Of a stretch of DNA of 64,000 nt, positions 31,409 through 40,396 are shown in pieces. The DNA is from Flavobacterium sp. YJ01. GTDB lineage: Bacteria > Bacteroidota > Bacteroidia > Flavobacteriales > Flavobacteriaceae. The stretch is from assembly GCF_029320955.1 (NCBI RefSeq), contig NZ_CP119757.1, positions 3,286,001-3,350,000 of the forward strand. Reading direction: 5' to 3'. Each line of letters starts with the position of its first letter. The first letter of the stretch is position 1. The notes beneath the pieces were generated by a model. The model had not been told where the DNA came from. It saw only the letters and a program-made list of their open reading frames with translations, and did no database searches. Made by a program: the position numbers and the translations under genes.

Positions 31409-33841
31409 TTAAATTTCCTGTTTTAAATTTTCAAATAGCATTTCTACTTTACTTTTTAAATCAGCATAAGTGCTTTTTATATCAATTGTGTTTAGATCTT
31501 CTTTTTCCAAATCTTTAAGAAGTTCGCCAATTTCATTGGCTTGAATTTGTCTGAACATCGGTGCAATTCTATGCGCAATAGATTTTATCTCTTCGTGATT
31601 TTCATCGTTAACTGCAGTTTCTAAAAATCTTAAATTCTCGATACTTGTTTCTATGAAAGAATTCAAAACTTCTTTCAAAGCCGATTCATCTTTCCCTAGA
31701 AAATCATTTAGAGTCTCCAGAGAATACATTTGCGAAGAATTTTGATTTTCTGTTTCTGCAATTTCAGTTTCTGGAATTTCTTCGTGATCTAAAATATGCT
31801 GAATTGTTTCCAATAAAATCTTTGGCGAATAAGGTTTTTTTACAACAGTAGTAAAACCAGCATTTTTGTAAACAGACATATCCAAATCTGTTCGGCCAGT
31901 TAAAGCAATTACAGGCTGATTTTTATAAATAGGAAATTCACGAAATTTCTCCAATAGCTCAAATCCGTCAATTCCTGGCATTTGAATATCAGTAATGACA
32001 AAATCAAAAGGTGTATTCTGAATAGCTTCTAAAGCCTTTGCCGGATTGCTGAAAGATAGAACTTGATGTTGTTCTTGTCTTAAAACACCACAAGTCAGAT
32101 TTAGAAGGTTAATATCATCATCAACCACAATAAAAGTTTGTTTTTTAGTATTCTTGGCAGTTTTAGGTTTTAATGGAGCAACAGGATTATTTTGACTATT
32201 GTCAAATAATAATGGCAATTGGATTTTAAAAGTGCTTCCTTTTCCAAAAACACTTTCAAGGTTTAATTTACCTCCCAAAATAGAAATTATTTTCTGGCAA
32301 ATTGATAATCCTAAACCAGTTCCGCCATATTTTTTTTCGATGTTTTCATTCGCTTGAGCAAATTCTTCAAAAACTAATTTCTGGTTTTCTTTCTCAATTC
32401 CGATTCCTGTGTCTTGAATTGTAATTGTAAAAGATTGCTCATCATTCGCGAAAGCGGCAATTCTAATATGGCCTTCTTCTGTAAATTTATAGGCATTTCC
32501 GATAATATTGGTCAGAATCTGTTTCAATCTAAACGGATCGCCAACAATACGTTTTTGAAATTTCTCATCAATATTGATAATCAAATCGATGTTTTTATGC
32601 TTATAAACGGTTTGAATATTTCTAGCAATATCTTCAATAATTTCTGGCAACAAAAATGGAACTTTTTCTATAGTAATTTTTCCAGCTTCTATTTTCGAAA
32701 AATCCAGCAAATCTTGAACTAACTGAGAAATATACTCAGAAGAATTTTTAATGTTTTTAACGAAATAAGATTGTTTGGTATTAATGTCCGAATTTCCAAG
32801 AAGTTCAGAATAACCGACAATGGTACTTAAAGGCGTCTTTAAATCGTGACTAACAGTCGAAATTAATTGTTCGCGACTTTTAAGTAGGTTTTTAGTTTTG
32901 AAATTGGCGATCTCCAATTGCTTTTTATAGACTTGCGATTTCGAATAATCGCTCACAATTAAAATGGAGAAAAATAAAGTCAATAATAAGCCAATTACTG
33001 CCGAAGCCGTAACGATTTCGTTGACTCTTTTTAATGATTTTTCTTTTAATGTATTGCTCTTTATGGAGTTGATGATGATTTCTCGTTCAATAATTCGAAG
33101 TATTTTTCGAAGCTGATCTGAAATCGCGATTTCGTTCTGAAGCAATTTGTTTTCTTCAAAATTTAAAGATTCTTTTTTCTTCTCAGCCTTTAATTTTACC
33201 GAACTCAAAAGCTTTTTAGAATTAGCTAAAATAGAATCTGAAGCTTTTTTGCTTAAAGTATTGGTGCTGTCATCTGGAATATTAGAATTCATATAATCAA
33301 CATAACGCTGTAAAACGTTTCGCTGGTAACTCCCCAATTGATTTGGGTTTTTGGTGAAATCTTGAAGCTCCAATTTTCTCAGATTGAACTCCATTTTGGT
33401 AATTTCATCAATGGCATTATTTACAGAAGTTTCGTCGTCTGCCTTGTTTTTAATTTCTCTTAATTGCTTAATGTTTTCGGTTTTTTCAGCCAAAAAATAA
33501 GTTACACTATCTAAAAGTGTTTTTTGATATTCGGTTGTAACAATTTGTTTTAGAGTATCGATACGTTTGCGAAGCGAATCTGTTTCGATCAAATAGTTTT
33601 TGAAATCTTTTTGAGAGTTATTTTGAATGGTTTGTCTTGCCAGACTTTCCGTTTTATAAACATTTGAGTAAAGTCTGCTTACGCGAAGTATTTTGTTTTT
33701 TTCTAAAGCAATTTTGTCTTCCAGTTTGTTATAAACAACATTTTCAGAATACAGAAACCATCCAACGGTGACAACCAAAGCTAATAATGCAACATAGCTG
33801 AATAAAACTTTTATTGCGGTGTAACTTTTTTTAGTCTCCAT
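31409..33841 (-). CDS. Hybrid sensor histidine kinase with receiver and Hpt domains
   Basis: An 810-residue membrane kinase: TM helix at about 12-30, long periplasmic helical sensor, second TM at about 279-297, HisKA with His332 (TVSHDLKTPLSTI), HATPase (NAYKFTEEG, then GTGLGLSICQK), receiver domain with VITDIQMPG, and a C-terminal Hpt domain with SIAHRIAPMFRQIQ. A full phosphorelay in one protein. It converges with the NtrC-type gene (25 bases apart). It may feed that regulator or an unlinked one; nothing proves the pairing. Confidence 0.9.
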   Translation of the reverse strand: METKKSYTAIKVLFSYVALLALVVTVGWFLYSENVVYNKLEDKIALEKNKILRVSRLYSNVYKTESLARQTIQNNSQKDFKNYLIETDSLRKRIDTLKQIVTTEYQKTLLDSVTYFLAEKTENIKQLREIKNKADDETSVNNAIDEITKMEFNLRKLELQDFTKNPNQLGSYQRNVLQRYVDYMNSNIPDDSTNTLSKKASDSILANSKKLLSSVKLKAEKKKESLNFEENKLLQNEIAISDQLRKILRIIEREIIINSIKSNTLKEKSLKRVNEIVTASAVIGLLLTLFFSILIVSDYSKSQVYKKQLEIANFKTKNLLKSREQLISTVSHDLKTPLSTIVGYSELLGNSDINTKQSYFVKNIKNSSEYISQLVQDLLDFSKIEAGKITIEKVPFLLPEIIEDIARNIQTVYKHKNIDLIINIDEKFQKRIVGDPFRLKQILTNIIGNAYKFTEEGHIRIAAFANDEQSFTITIQDTGIGIEKENQKLVFEEFAQANENIEKKYGGTGLGLSICQKIISILGGKLNLESVFGKGSTFKIQLPLLFDNSQNNPVAPLKPKTAKNTKKQTFIVVDDDINLLNLTCGVLRQEQHQVLSFSNPAKALEAIQNTPFDFVITDIQMPGIDGFELLEKFREFPIYKNQPVIALTGRTDLDMSVYKNAGFTTVVKKPYSPKILLETIQHILDHEEIPETEIAETENQNSSQMYSLETLNDFLGKDESALKEVLNSFIETSIENLRFLETAVNDENHEEIKSIAHRIAPMFRQIQANEIGELLKDLEKEDLNTIDIKSTYADLKSKVEMLFENLKQEI

Positions 33842-33961
33842 ATTTTATTGAAGGATTTGGGAAATTCGGGATTATTAAAACATTGCAATTTATCTAAAAA
33901 AATCTGTTTTTGGAAACCTAAACCTTTCTAATCTGTTATATAATTGTCATGTTTGAAAACA

Positions 33962-33999
33962 AAAACAGCCGTAGATTATGTAAAATCTACGGCTGTTTT
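33962..33999 (-). terminator. Terminator of the S9 peptidase gene
   Basis: Minus-strand stem AAAAACAGCCGTAGATT over a 5-base loop, 17 bp with T tracts on both sides. Confidence 0.85.
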
Positions 34000-34016
34000 T
34001 TTAAATTTTTTATTGA

Positions 34017-35918
34017 CTATAAAGTTTCTTCTAACCATTTAAAGAATTCACCTTGCCAAATCTGAGCATTTTGTGGTTTTAAAACCCAGTGATTTTCTTC
34101 TGGAAAATACACAAATCTACTTTTAATTCCTCTTAATTGAGCCGCTTGAAAAGCTTCTTGTCCTTGTCCGATCGGCACACGGAAATCTTTTCCTCCTTGG
34201 AAAATTAAAATTGGTTTGTTCCAATTCTGAACCAAAGTTGCAGGATTAAAAGTCGTGTAAGCTTTTTGTGCTACAGCATTATCTTTTTCCCAATAAGCTC
34301 CGCCAAAATCCCATTTGTTAAAGAAAACTTCCTCTGTCGTTCCTAACATAGAAACGGTATTGAAAACACCATCGTGAGCAATAAAAGTTTTGAAACGGTT
34401 TTTGTGAATTCCAGCTAAATAAAATACAGAATATCCACCGTAACTAGCTCCAACACAACCTAAACGGCTTTTGTCAACGTAGCTTTCTTTTGCAACATCA
34501 TCAATTGCAGAAAGATAATCGTCCATAACTTGTCCGCCCCAATCTTTACTAATTTGCTCATTCCATTCAACACCGTGACCTGGCATTCCGCGACGGTTTG
34601 GCGCTACAACCACATAACCTTTTGCAGCCATTAAAGAGAAATTCCATCGGTAAGAATACGATTGTGTCAACGCACTTTGTGGTCCGCCTTGGCAATACAA
34701 TAATGTTGGATATTTTTTTGAGGCATCAAAATTTGGAGGAAGAATAACCCAAACCAACATCTTTTTTCCGTCAGTTGTTGTAACATAACGTCTTTCTGTT
34801 TTGCTTAACGCCAAAGATTTGTACGTTTCTGTGTTAACATTTGAAAGTTGTTTCCAAGTGTTTTTCTTCAAATTAAAAGAGTAAATTTCAGCAGCGTGAT
34901 TCATATCGTTTCTTGTTACGATAAGATCATCTCCAGAAAATCCAACTAAATCATTTACATCAAAATCTCCTTTTGTTATCTGATGAACGTTGATTGCAAT
35001 TTTAGTTAAACCTGGAAAATTAACAGAGAAAATTTGTTTTGTACCGTCAATTGGCGCTACAAAAAATACAGTTTTTCCGTCTTTACTCCAGATAAAATTA
35101 TCTACAGTTCCGTCCCAATTCGCAGTCAGATTTGTTTTGATTCCTTTAAATTCAACAATAATATCGTTTTTATCAGACTCATAACCGTCGCGTTTCATTT
35201 GCAACCAAGTTAAATTTCCTGTTGGAGAAAATTGCGGAGCCGTATCGTAACCTAAATTACCATCCGTTTTATTGATTGTTTTTTGAGTTTCTAAATTGTA
35301 CTCGTAAATATCTGTATTTGTAGAAATTGCGTAAGCCGTTCCTGCTTTTTTCTTGCAAACATAAAAAATACTTTTGCTGTCTGGCGACCAGATATAATCT
35401 TCGTCACCGCCAAATGGTTTTTGTGGAGAATCAAAAGTTTCACCTTTCAAGATGTCAATTCCTTTTGCACCATCTTTGTTTTCTTTATAAAAAACGTGAT
35501 TAAATTTTCCTTCGTTCCAAGTATCCCAATGACGATAATCTAATCCGTCATAGATTTGAGCATCAGATTTGTCTAATTTTGGATAAAAATCTTTACCTAA
35601 AACTTTATCGATTTTTACTTCCTCATTATAAACAACATATTTTCCATCAGGAGAAATATTTTTGTCTGCCAAAATATCTTTTGTGTCTTTAATTTCAACT
35701 GCATTTCCTCCAGTTACAGGAATTGTATACAATTTTGAAGACGATTTGTTTTCTTCTACAGAAGGCGTAGAAACTTTAAAAACAACATTTTTTGCATCTT
35801 TAGAAATGCCAAGAGGTGTTACTCTTCCTAATTTCCATAACAATTCCGGCGACATTACATTCTGTCCGATAGCGTTTAAACTCATCATTATTAAGGTTGT
35901 TAATACTACTTTTTTCAT
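34017..35918 (-). CDS. S9-family prolyl oligopeptidase-like peptidase
   Basis: A 633-residue exported peptidase: signal peptide (VVLTTLIMMSLNAIGQ), an N-terminal WD40-like beta-propeller (40-370, with repeats like YIWSPDSKSIFYV), then an alpha/beta hydrolase domain. The catalytic serine lies in GASYGGYSVF, Asp in GGKDFRVPIG and His in EENHWV. Family members cleave short peptides, often after proline or acylated residues; substrate not predictable here. Transcribed alone with its own terminator. Confidence 0.92.
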   Translation of the reverse strand: MKKVVLTTLIMMSLNAIGQNVMSPELLWKLGRVTPLGISKDAKNVVFKVSTPSVEENKSSSKLYTIPVTGGNAVEIKDTKDILADKNISPDGKYVVYNEEVKIDKVLGKDFYPKLDKSDAQIYDGLDYRHWDTWNEGKFNHVFYKENKDGAKGIDILKGETFDSPQKPFGGDEDYIWSPDSKSIFYVCKKKAGTAYAISTNTDIYEYNLETQKTINKTDGNLGYDTAPQFSPTGNLTWLQMKRDGYESDKNDIIVEFKGIKTNLTANWDGTVDNFIWSKDGKTVFFVAPIDGTKQIFSVNFPGLTKIAINVHQITKGDFDVNDLVGFSGDDLIVTRNDMNHAAEIYSFNLKKNTWKQLSNVNTETYKSLALSKTERRYVTTTDGKKMLVWVILPPNFDASKKYPTLLYCQGGPQSALTQSYSYRWNFSLMAAKGYVVVAPNRRGMPGHGVEWNEQISKDWGGQVMDDYLSAIDDVAKESYVDKSRLGCVGASYGGYSVFYLAGIHKNRFKTFIAHDGVFNTVSMLGTTEEVFFNKWDFGGAYWEKDNAVAQKAYTTFNPATLVQNWNKPILIFQGGKDFRVPIGQGQEAFQAAQLRGIKSRFVYFPEENHWVLKPQNAQIWQGEFFKWLEETL

Positions 35919-36014
35919 AATCGATTATTCTATTTTTTGTGGCGCTAAAAATACAACATTTAAATTCCAATAAGTTAAATTTCAAATTCCAATTATTGTT
36001 AAAGTTTACTATTG

Positions 36015-36075
36015 TCACCCTGAGCGAAGTCGAAGTGCACATAGTTGAGAGGCTTCGACTTCGCTCAGCCAGACA
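36015..36075. repeat. REP-like palindrome, CTGAGCGAAGTCGAAG class
   Basis: CTGAGCGAAGTCGAAG at 36020-36035 and its reverse complement at 36053-36068, extended by TTGTCA/GACAA outer ends. Same class as at 44598 and 53534. Confidence 0.75.
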
Positions 36076-36146
36076 AAGATTTTTAAATGAACTTAAATTA
36101 CTTATATGGTTCAAAAAAAATCTTATTTTTATAAAAAACTCTGAAA

Positions 36147-37259
36147 ATGGAACTAAGCTATTGGGAATTAAAAAACTGGTTCACAGCTATTGACTACACA
36201 ATTGTTGGAAGCGGAATCGTCGGCTTACATACAGCTTTGCGCTTACGCGAAAGATTTCCAGCTGCCAAAATTCTGGTTCTAGAAAAAGGAATGTTGCCTC
36301 AAGGTGCCAGTACCAAAAATGCAGGTTTTGCCTGTTTCGGAAGTCTTTCTGAAATTCTAGAAGATTTGAAAACACATTCGGAAGATGACGTGGTGCATTT
36401 GATTGAAAAACGCTGGAAAGGTTTGCAATTACTTCGAAAAAGATTGGGAGATGCTGCAATCGATTTTAAACCTCATGGTGGTTATGAATTATTTTTGAAA
36501 GAAGACGAATCAGGATTTAATGAATGTATTTCTAAAATTCCGTTTATAAACGAAGTTTTAAAACCGCTTTTTAAAGCCGAAGTTTTTGCAAAAGAAACAG
36601 ATCGTTTCGGATTTGGAAATGTTCAAGATTATTTGATTTTTAATCCGTTTGAAGCGCAGATTGATACGGGAAATATGATGCAGGAATTGTTAAAGCAAGC
36701 TATTTCTTCAGATATTTTAGTTCTAAATCAGCAAACCGTAACTTCTTACGCCGATGTAGGAAATCACGTTGAAGTGGTTTTGAATGATTTTAGTTTTAAA
36801 ACCCAAAAACTGCTTTTTGCTACAAACGGTTTTGCTAATTCTTTAACAAATGGAGCGGTAAAACCGGCAAGAGCGCAAGTTTTAATTACAGAACCCATTC
36901 ACAATTTAGACATAAAAGGAACGTTTCATTTAGATCGTGGTTATTATTATTTTAGAAATATAAACAATCGGATTTTATTGGGTGGTGGAAGAAATCTAGA
37001 TTTTGAGGGAGAAACCACAACCGAATTTGGACAGACGAAAATTATTCAAAATAAATTGGAAGATTTACTGAAAAATGTAATTTTACCAAATCAGGATTTC
37101 CAGATTGCGCACCGTTGGAGCGGTATCATGGGAATCGGAAATAGTAAAAATCCTGTTGTAGCTCAACTATCTGAAAACGTGTTTTGTGGAGTGCGTTTAG
37201 GCGGAATGGGAGTGGCAATAGGCAGTTTAATAGGAACCGAATTAGCAGATTTAATATAA
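36147..37259 (+). CDS. FAD-dependent oxidoreductase (DAO family)
   Basis: A 370-residue flavoenzyme of the D-amino-acid oxidase/glycine oxidase group. The Rossmann motif is VGSGIVGLHTALRLRER, with the second acidic strand ILVLEKG. A GMGVAIGSLIGTELAD segment closes the FAD domain. The N-terminus is 18 residues longer than usual but starts at the only ATG near. Substrate unknown. Its stop overlaps the mtgA start (TAATG), so the two are co-translated. Confidence 0.85.
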   Translation: MELSYWELKNWFTAIDYTIVGSGIVGLHTALRLRERFPAAKILVLEKGMLPQGASTKNAGFACFGSLSEILEDLKTHSEDDVVHLIEKRWKGLQLLRKRLGDAAIDFKPHGGYELFLKEDESGFNECISKIPFINEVLKPLFKAEVFAKETDRFGFGNVQDYLIFNPFEAQIDTGNMMQELLKQAISSDILVLNQQTVTSYADVGNHVEVVLNDFSFKTQKLLFATNGFANSLTNGAVKPARAQVLITEPIHNLDIKGTFHLDRGYYYFRNINNRILLGGGRNLDFEGETTTEFGQTKIIQNKLEDLLKNVILPNQDFQIAHRWSGIMGIGNSKNPVVAQLSENVFCGVRLGGMGVAIGSLIGTELADLI

Positions 37260-38047
37260 TGGCAGCACCCAAAAAACCAGCACCAAAAAAAACAACCGCA
37301 AGTAAACCCAAGCCTAAATCAACTTCTAAGAAAGGAAATCGTTCTTTAGGAGAAAAAATAAAATGGTTCTTTATTAAAGCTGCTTTGTGGTTTTTTGGAT
37401 TATCTATTGGTTCAGTTATTTTCTTCAAATATGTGCCAGTTCCTTTTACTCCGTTAATGCTTATTCGTGCCATCGAAAATAAACTTGGAGGTAAAGAAGT
37501 GTATTTTGATCATGATTGGGAACCACTCGAAAAAATTTCAATGAATTTGCAAAAAGCAGTAATCGCCAGTGAAGATGCGACTTTTTTAACGCATAATGGT
37601 TTTGATTTTAAAGCACTTCAAAAAGCATATAAAAGCAACGAACGCGGACGCAGAATTCGTGGCGGAAGTACCATTTCGCAACAAACCGCTAAAAATGTCT
37701 TTTTATGGCAAGGGAAAAGTTATTTGCGTAAAGGTCTTGAAGCTTATTTTACTGTTTTGATAGAAATTATCTGGGGCAAAGAACGTATCATGGAAGTTTA
37801 CCTAAACAGTATTGAAATGGGCGATGGCGTTTACGGCGCTTATGCGGCAACAGAACATTGGTATCGTCGCGATGCGTCGAGTCTAACAGCAATGCAAGCG
37901 GCTGGAATTGCGGCAATTCTGCCAAATCCGAGAAAATTTAAGGCCACAGGTTCTTCAAGTTATATCAATAGAAGAAAAGAAAGAATTGTTCGCGAAATGC
38001 GTTACGTTGGAAAAATCAATTATGATGGAAAAGAGAAAGAGAAGTAA
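37259..38047 (+). CDS. mtgA: Monofunctional peptidoglycan glycosyltransferase
   Basis: ATG at 37259 (overlapping the upstream stop) gives a 262-residue GT51 transglycosylase. An N-terminal Pro/Lys linker precedes one TM helix (LWFFGLSIGSVIFF). The catalytic glutamate is in AVIASEDATFLTHNGFD, followed by GGSTISQQTAKNVFLW and the GKERIMEVYLNSIEMG motifs. It polymerises lipid II glycan strands, and lacks a transpeptidase domain. Confidence 0.92.
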   Translation: MAAPKKPAPKKTTASKPKPKSTSKKGNRSLGEKIKWFFIKAALWFFGLSIGSVIFFKYVPVPFTPLMLIRAIENKLGGKEVYFDHDWEPLEKISMNLQKAVIASEDATFLTHNGFDFKALQKAYKSNERGRRIRGGSTISQQTAKNVFLWQGKSYLRKGLEAYFTVLIEIIWGKERIMEVYLNSIEMGDGVYGAYAATEHWYRRDASSLTAMQAAGIAAILPNPRKFKATGSSSYINRRKERIVREMRYVGKINYDGKEKEK

Positions 38048-38993
38048 AAAAAAGCTTTTTGCTTTTCTGATATTGACAGTAACACTCACTTTTGGACAAG
38101 GAAAAAAAACAGAAATAGGTTTTGTATCGGATAATGATTTGTATACATCGTCTAAAAATGACATGTATTATACAAATGGTTTAGAGCTTTTTTACCGATT
38201 TTTGAGTAAAAACAACAACCAGAAAATCAATAAAGAAATTACCGAGTTTAGAATTGGACAATATCTTTACAATCCGAGATTTATAAATGAAGAAGCAGTT
38301 GATATAAATGATCGTCCTTTTGCGGGTTATCTTTTTGCTGAAGCCGGAAAAAGTTTCTTTTATCAAAGTGAATCGGTTTTGAAGACCGATTTTCAAATTG
38401 GTTTTCTTGGTCCAAATGCTTTGGGAGAAGAATTGCAAGAAGGATTTCACAAAATTATTGGCTACAAAAAAGTATTTGGATGGGAAAATCAAATTCACAA
38501 TGCCTTGGGCTTGCAAGCGCATGTGATGTATTCTAAAAAGCTATTTCCATCTCAACATAATGATTTTGTAGATCTTCATTGGCAGTCTGAAGCCAATGTA
38601 GGAACTATTTTTACAGGAGTTTCTACAGGATTTATGGCTAGATTTGGGTTTAAAAATTTGCTTCCGCTATACGATTCTAATATGCACGATGCCTCAGTAA
38701 GTGCTGAAATACAAACGAATATTAGAGAATTTTATTTTTATGCGATGCCAAGCGTTAATTATCAATTCTATGATGCAACGATTGAAGGAAGTATGTTTAA
38801 CGACACAAGTCCGATTACTTTCGAATTAGAGCCACTTCGTTTTAATGCCGAAGCTGGTTTAAAATATCGCTATAACAATTTCAATATTTCATACTCTTTT
38901 ATTTATCGCGGACGAGAATTAAACGATCCAGGAATTGATACGAATAAAGGATACTTTTTTGGGTCGATACGAATGGGGTTTTTGTTGAGGTAG
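38022..38993 (+). CDS. LpxR-like outer-membrane lipid A deacylase (DUF2219)
   Basis: Best start ATG 38022 (a second ATG follows at 38025); earlier codons only extend into mtgA. A 323-residue beta-barrel: signal peptide ending FGQ, then DNDLYTSSKNDMYYTNGLEL, RPFAGYLFAE and GFLGPNALGEELQEGFHKI, the DUF2219/LpxR signature residues including catalytic-region Asn/Asp/His. LpxR removes the 3'-acyloxyacyl chain of lipid A. It overlaps mtgA by 26 bases, so the cell-wall and lipid A functions share a transcript with the FAD enzyme. Confidence 0.85.
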   Translation: MMEKRKRSKKKLFAFLILTVTLTFGQGKKTEIGFVSDNDLYTSSKNDMYYTNGLELFYRFLSKNNNQKINKEITEFRIGQYLYNPRFINEEAVDINDRPFAGYLFAEAGKSFFYQSESVLKTDFQIGFLGPNALGEELQEGFHKIIGYKKVFGWENQIHNALGLQAHVMYSKKLFPSQHNDFVDLHWQSEANVGTIFTGVSTGFMARFGFKNLLPLYDSNMHDASVSAEIQTNIREFYFYAMPSVNYQFYDATIEGSMFNDTSPITFELEPLRFNAEAGLKYRYNNFNISYSFIYRGRELNDPGIDTNKGYFFGSIRMGFLLR

Positions 38994-39049
38994 TTTTTGC
39001 TATTAAGATATATGGCAAAACTTCTTGAATAAAATTTGCTGCAAAATAA

Positions 39050-39086
39050 AAAAAACCGTATTCCAATTTAAGAATACGGTTTTTTG
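39050..39086. terminator. Bidirectional terminator
   Basis: AAAAAACCGTATTC and GAATACGGTTTTTT with an 8-base loop; serves the LpxR-like gene (+) and the small lipoprotein gene (-). Confidence 0.85.
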
Positions 39087-39091
39087 TTTAG

Positions 39092-39490
39092 TTATTGTTT
39101 TGTATAAGTTCCATCTAAAAATCCAGTGGATTCCATTACAGTGTCAGAAGTCTTAGTAAAACTAAATGTAACTGTTGATTCTGAAAATTTGTAATCTGCA
39201 CTGTATGATGAATTATTTTTGGTTTCTTTTACAGATACCTCTATGCCAGCTTTTTTAAGTGTGGCAACTTGTTCTTTTGTTGATGTTTTAGTGCCTCCAG
39301 CTCCGTAGATGATATCATCTTTCGTAAAAGTATATGTTCCTCCAAAATTCGATTTCCAAGTTCCTATTATCCATTCAGGCGGGGCAAAACTATTTGATCC
39401 ATTGTTAGTTTTTCCAGAATCGTCATTATCTGATGAAGAACAAGATGTTGTAATGATAAATAAGCTAAGTAGTAAAAGTAATTTTCTCAT
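39092..39490 (-). CDS. Small lipoprotein, lipocalin-like fold possible
   Basis: A 132-residue lipoprotein: signal LLLLLSLFIITTSC with lipobox Cys about 17, a Ser/Asp/Asn linker, then WIIGTWKSNFGGTYTFTKD, a beta-rich domain ending GFLDGTYTKQ. GTW plus a terminal GTY strand resembles short lipocalin-like domains common in Bacteroidota. Single gene with shared terminator. Confidence 0.7.
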   Translation of the reverse strand: MRKLLLLLSLFIITTSCSSSDNDDSGKTNNGSNSFAPPEWIIGTWKSNFGGTYTFTKDDIIYGAGGTKTSTKEQVATLKKAGIEVSVKETKNNSSYSADYKFSESTVTFSFTKTSDTVMESTGFLDGTYTKQ

Positions 39491-39683
39491 GGTTTTTATA
39501 ATTAAGGTGAAGTAATATCCAGTTTACTTGAAATCAAAGGATTTAAAGTCAGTAATTTTACAAAGATGTAGCTATAAAACTTTTAGAATGTCCGCCAAAA
39601 GGCATAATTGTATTACAATAAGCCTGATTGCTCTATATATTTGGTCTAATCAAAAAACTTCTTATGAAAATTAGAATTTCTTG

Positions 39684-39760
39684 TCTAGCCCCGATGGCAG
39701 CGGTATCCTTTTTACTGCTTCTTTAGCAGGAAAAAGATATAGCGAACAGCGGGACAAGTG
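39684..39760 (+). ncRNA. Conserved structured element, flavobacterial RNA candidate (copy 1)
   Basis: A stretch TAGCCCCGATGGCAGCGG, then TATCCTTTTT, a small hairpin, AAAAAGATATAGCG and AGCGGGACAAG. CCCG pairs with CGGG, and TATC-C-TTTTT with AAAAA-GATA, making a long hairpin with a bulge. The minus strand at 56811-56888 carries the same blocks with a different apical loop, so sequence and structure are conserved while the loop is not. It may be the family listed as Flavo-1 in Rfam, or a dispersed structured repeat; I cannot confirm. The flanks 39491-39683 and 39761-39880 show no gene. Confidence 0.6.
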
Positions 39761-39880
39761 GTCTTTTGAAAATAATACTTCTGCTGCTAAATTTTTAAAC
39801 TCAATTTCTAAATAACACTTAACCTTTTGATAATACGCTAAATACTTTAAATCTTTATATTTAAGTTAAAATTAAAAACT

Positions 39881-40057
39881 ATGGATATTAATTGGAATAT
39901 AATTGGAGTTGTAGCAATCTTGGTTGTGATTTTGGTTGTGTTAACGATCAGAAAAAATCTAAAGGAAAAAAAGAAATTGGAAAATTTGCTAAATAACGAT
40001 TTCAAAAAAACAGAGAAAAAAGATGTCGATGCTGATGATTCAGCTAATGAGAAATAA
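39881..40057 (+). CDS. Small single-pass membrane protein (58 aa)
   Basis: ATG at 39881 gives 58 residues: DINWNIIGVVAILVVILVVL membrane helix at the N-terminus, then a charged tail (RKNLKEKKKLENLLNNDFKK, ending DADDSANEK). The hydrophobic/charged design, length and terminal acidic tail argue for a real gene. Function unknown. A Bacteroidota RNA element lies just upstream. Confidence 0.6.
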   Translation: MDINWNIIGVVAILVVILVVLTIRKNLKEKKKLENLLNNDFKKTEKKDVDADDSANEK

Positions 40058-40071
40058 TTTAACACTGAAGT

Positions 40072-40158
40072 TGTCATTTCGAGGAACGAGAAATCACACT
40101 CGGAATTCCACAATCTTTGTCGATAAACTAGTGCGATTTCTCGTTCCTCGAAATGACA
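40072..40158. repeat. REP-like palindrome, TGTCATTTCGAGGAACGAG class
   Basis: A perfect 24-bp inverted repeat with arms at 40072-40095 and 40135-40158 (starts TGTCATTTCGAGGAACGAG), plus a weaker inner ATCACACT/AGTGCGAT pairing. Related pieces lie at 56922 and 63755. Confidence 0.8.
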
Positions 40159-40176
40159 AGATTGCGTATAAAATAA

Positions 40177-40209
40177 AAACCCTTGTAAAAACTAAATTTA
40201 CAAGGGTTT
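40177..40209 (-). terminator. Terminator of tRNA-Ala
   Basis: AAACCCTTGTAAA (40177-40189) pairs with TTTACAAGGGTTT (40197-40209), 13 bp, followed by a T-rich stretch on the minus strand. It lies 9 bases past the tRNA 3' end. Confidence 0.85.
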
Positions 40210-40217
40210 CTATTTTG

Positions 40218-40291
40218 TGGAGAATATCGGGCTCGAACCGATCACCTCTACGCTGCCAGCGTAACGCTCTAGCCAGATGAGCTAATCCCCC
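40218..40291 (-). tRNA. tRNA-Ala (GGC anticodon)
   Basis: Reading the minus strand: GGGGGAT acceptor, D arm GCTCATCTGGCTAGAGC, anticodon loop CTGGCAG (anticodon GGC), T arm ATCGGTTCGAGCCCGAT, acceptor ATTCTCC and discriminator A, 74 nt without encoded CCA. The acceptor contains two G-T pairs. Reads GCC codons. Confidence 0.93.
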
Positions 40292-40396
40292 AAAAGTGTA
40301 AACAAATAAAGTCAAATAATTCTCAAAAAACAAATTTCGAGGAGTTTCAGGAATATAATTTTTCAAAAGCGTAACTTTACCTTTAAATCTATTTTT

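Noticed and set aside
36015..36075. The palindrome at 36015 as a terminator of the S9 peptidase.
   Set aside because: It lies upstream of that gene's start, is not followed by T runs, and recurs elsewhere as an intergenic repeat.
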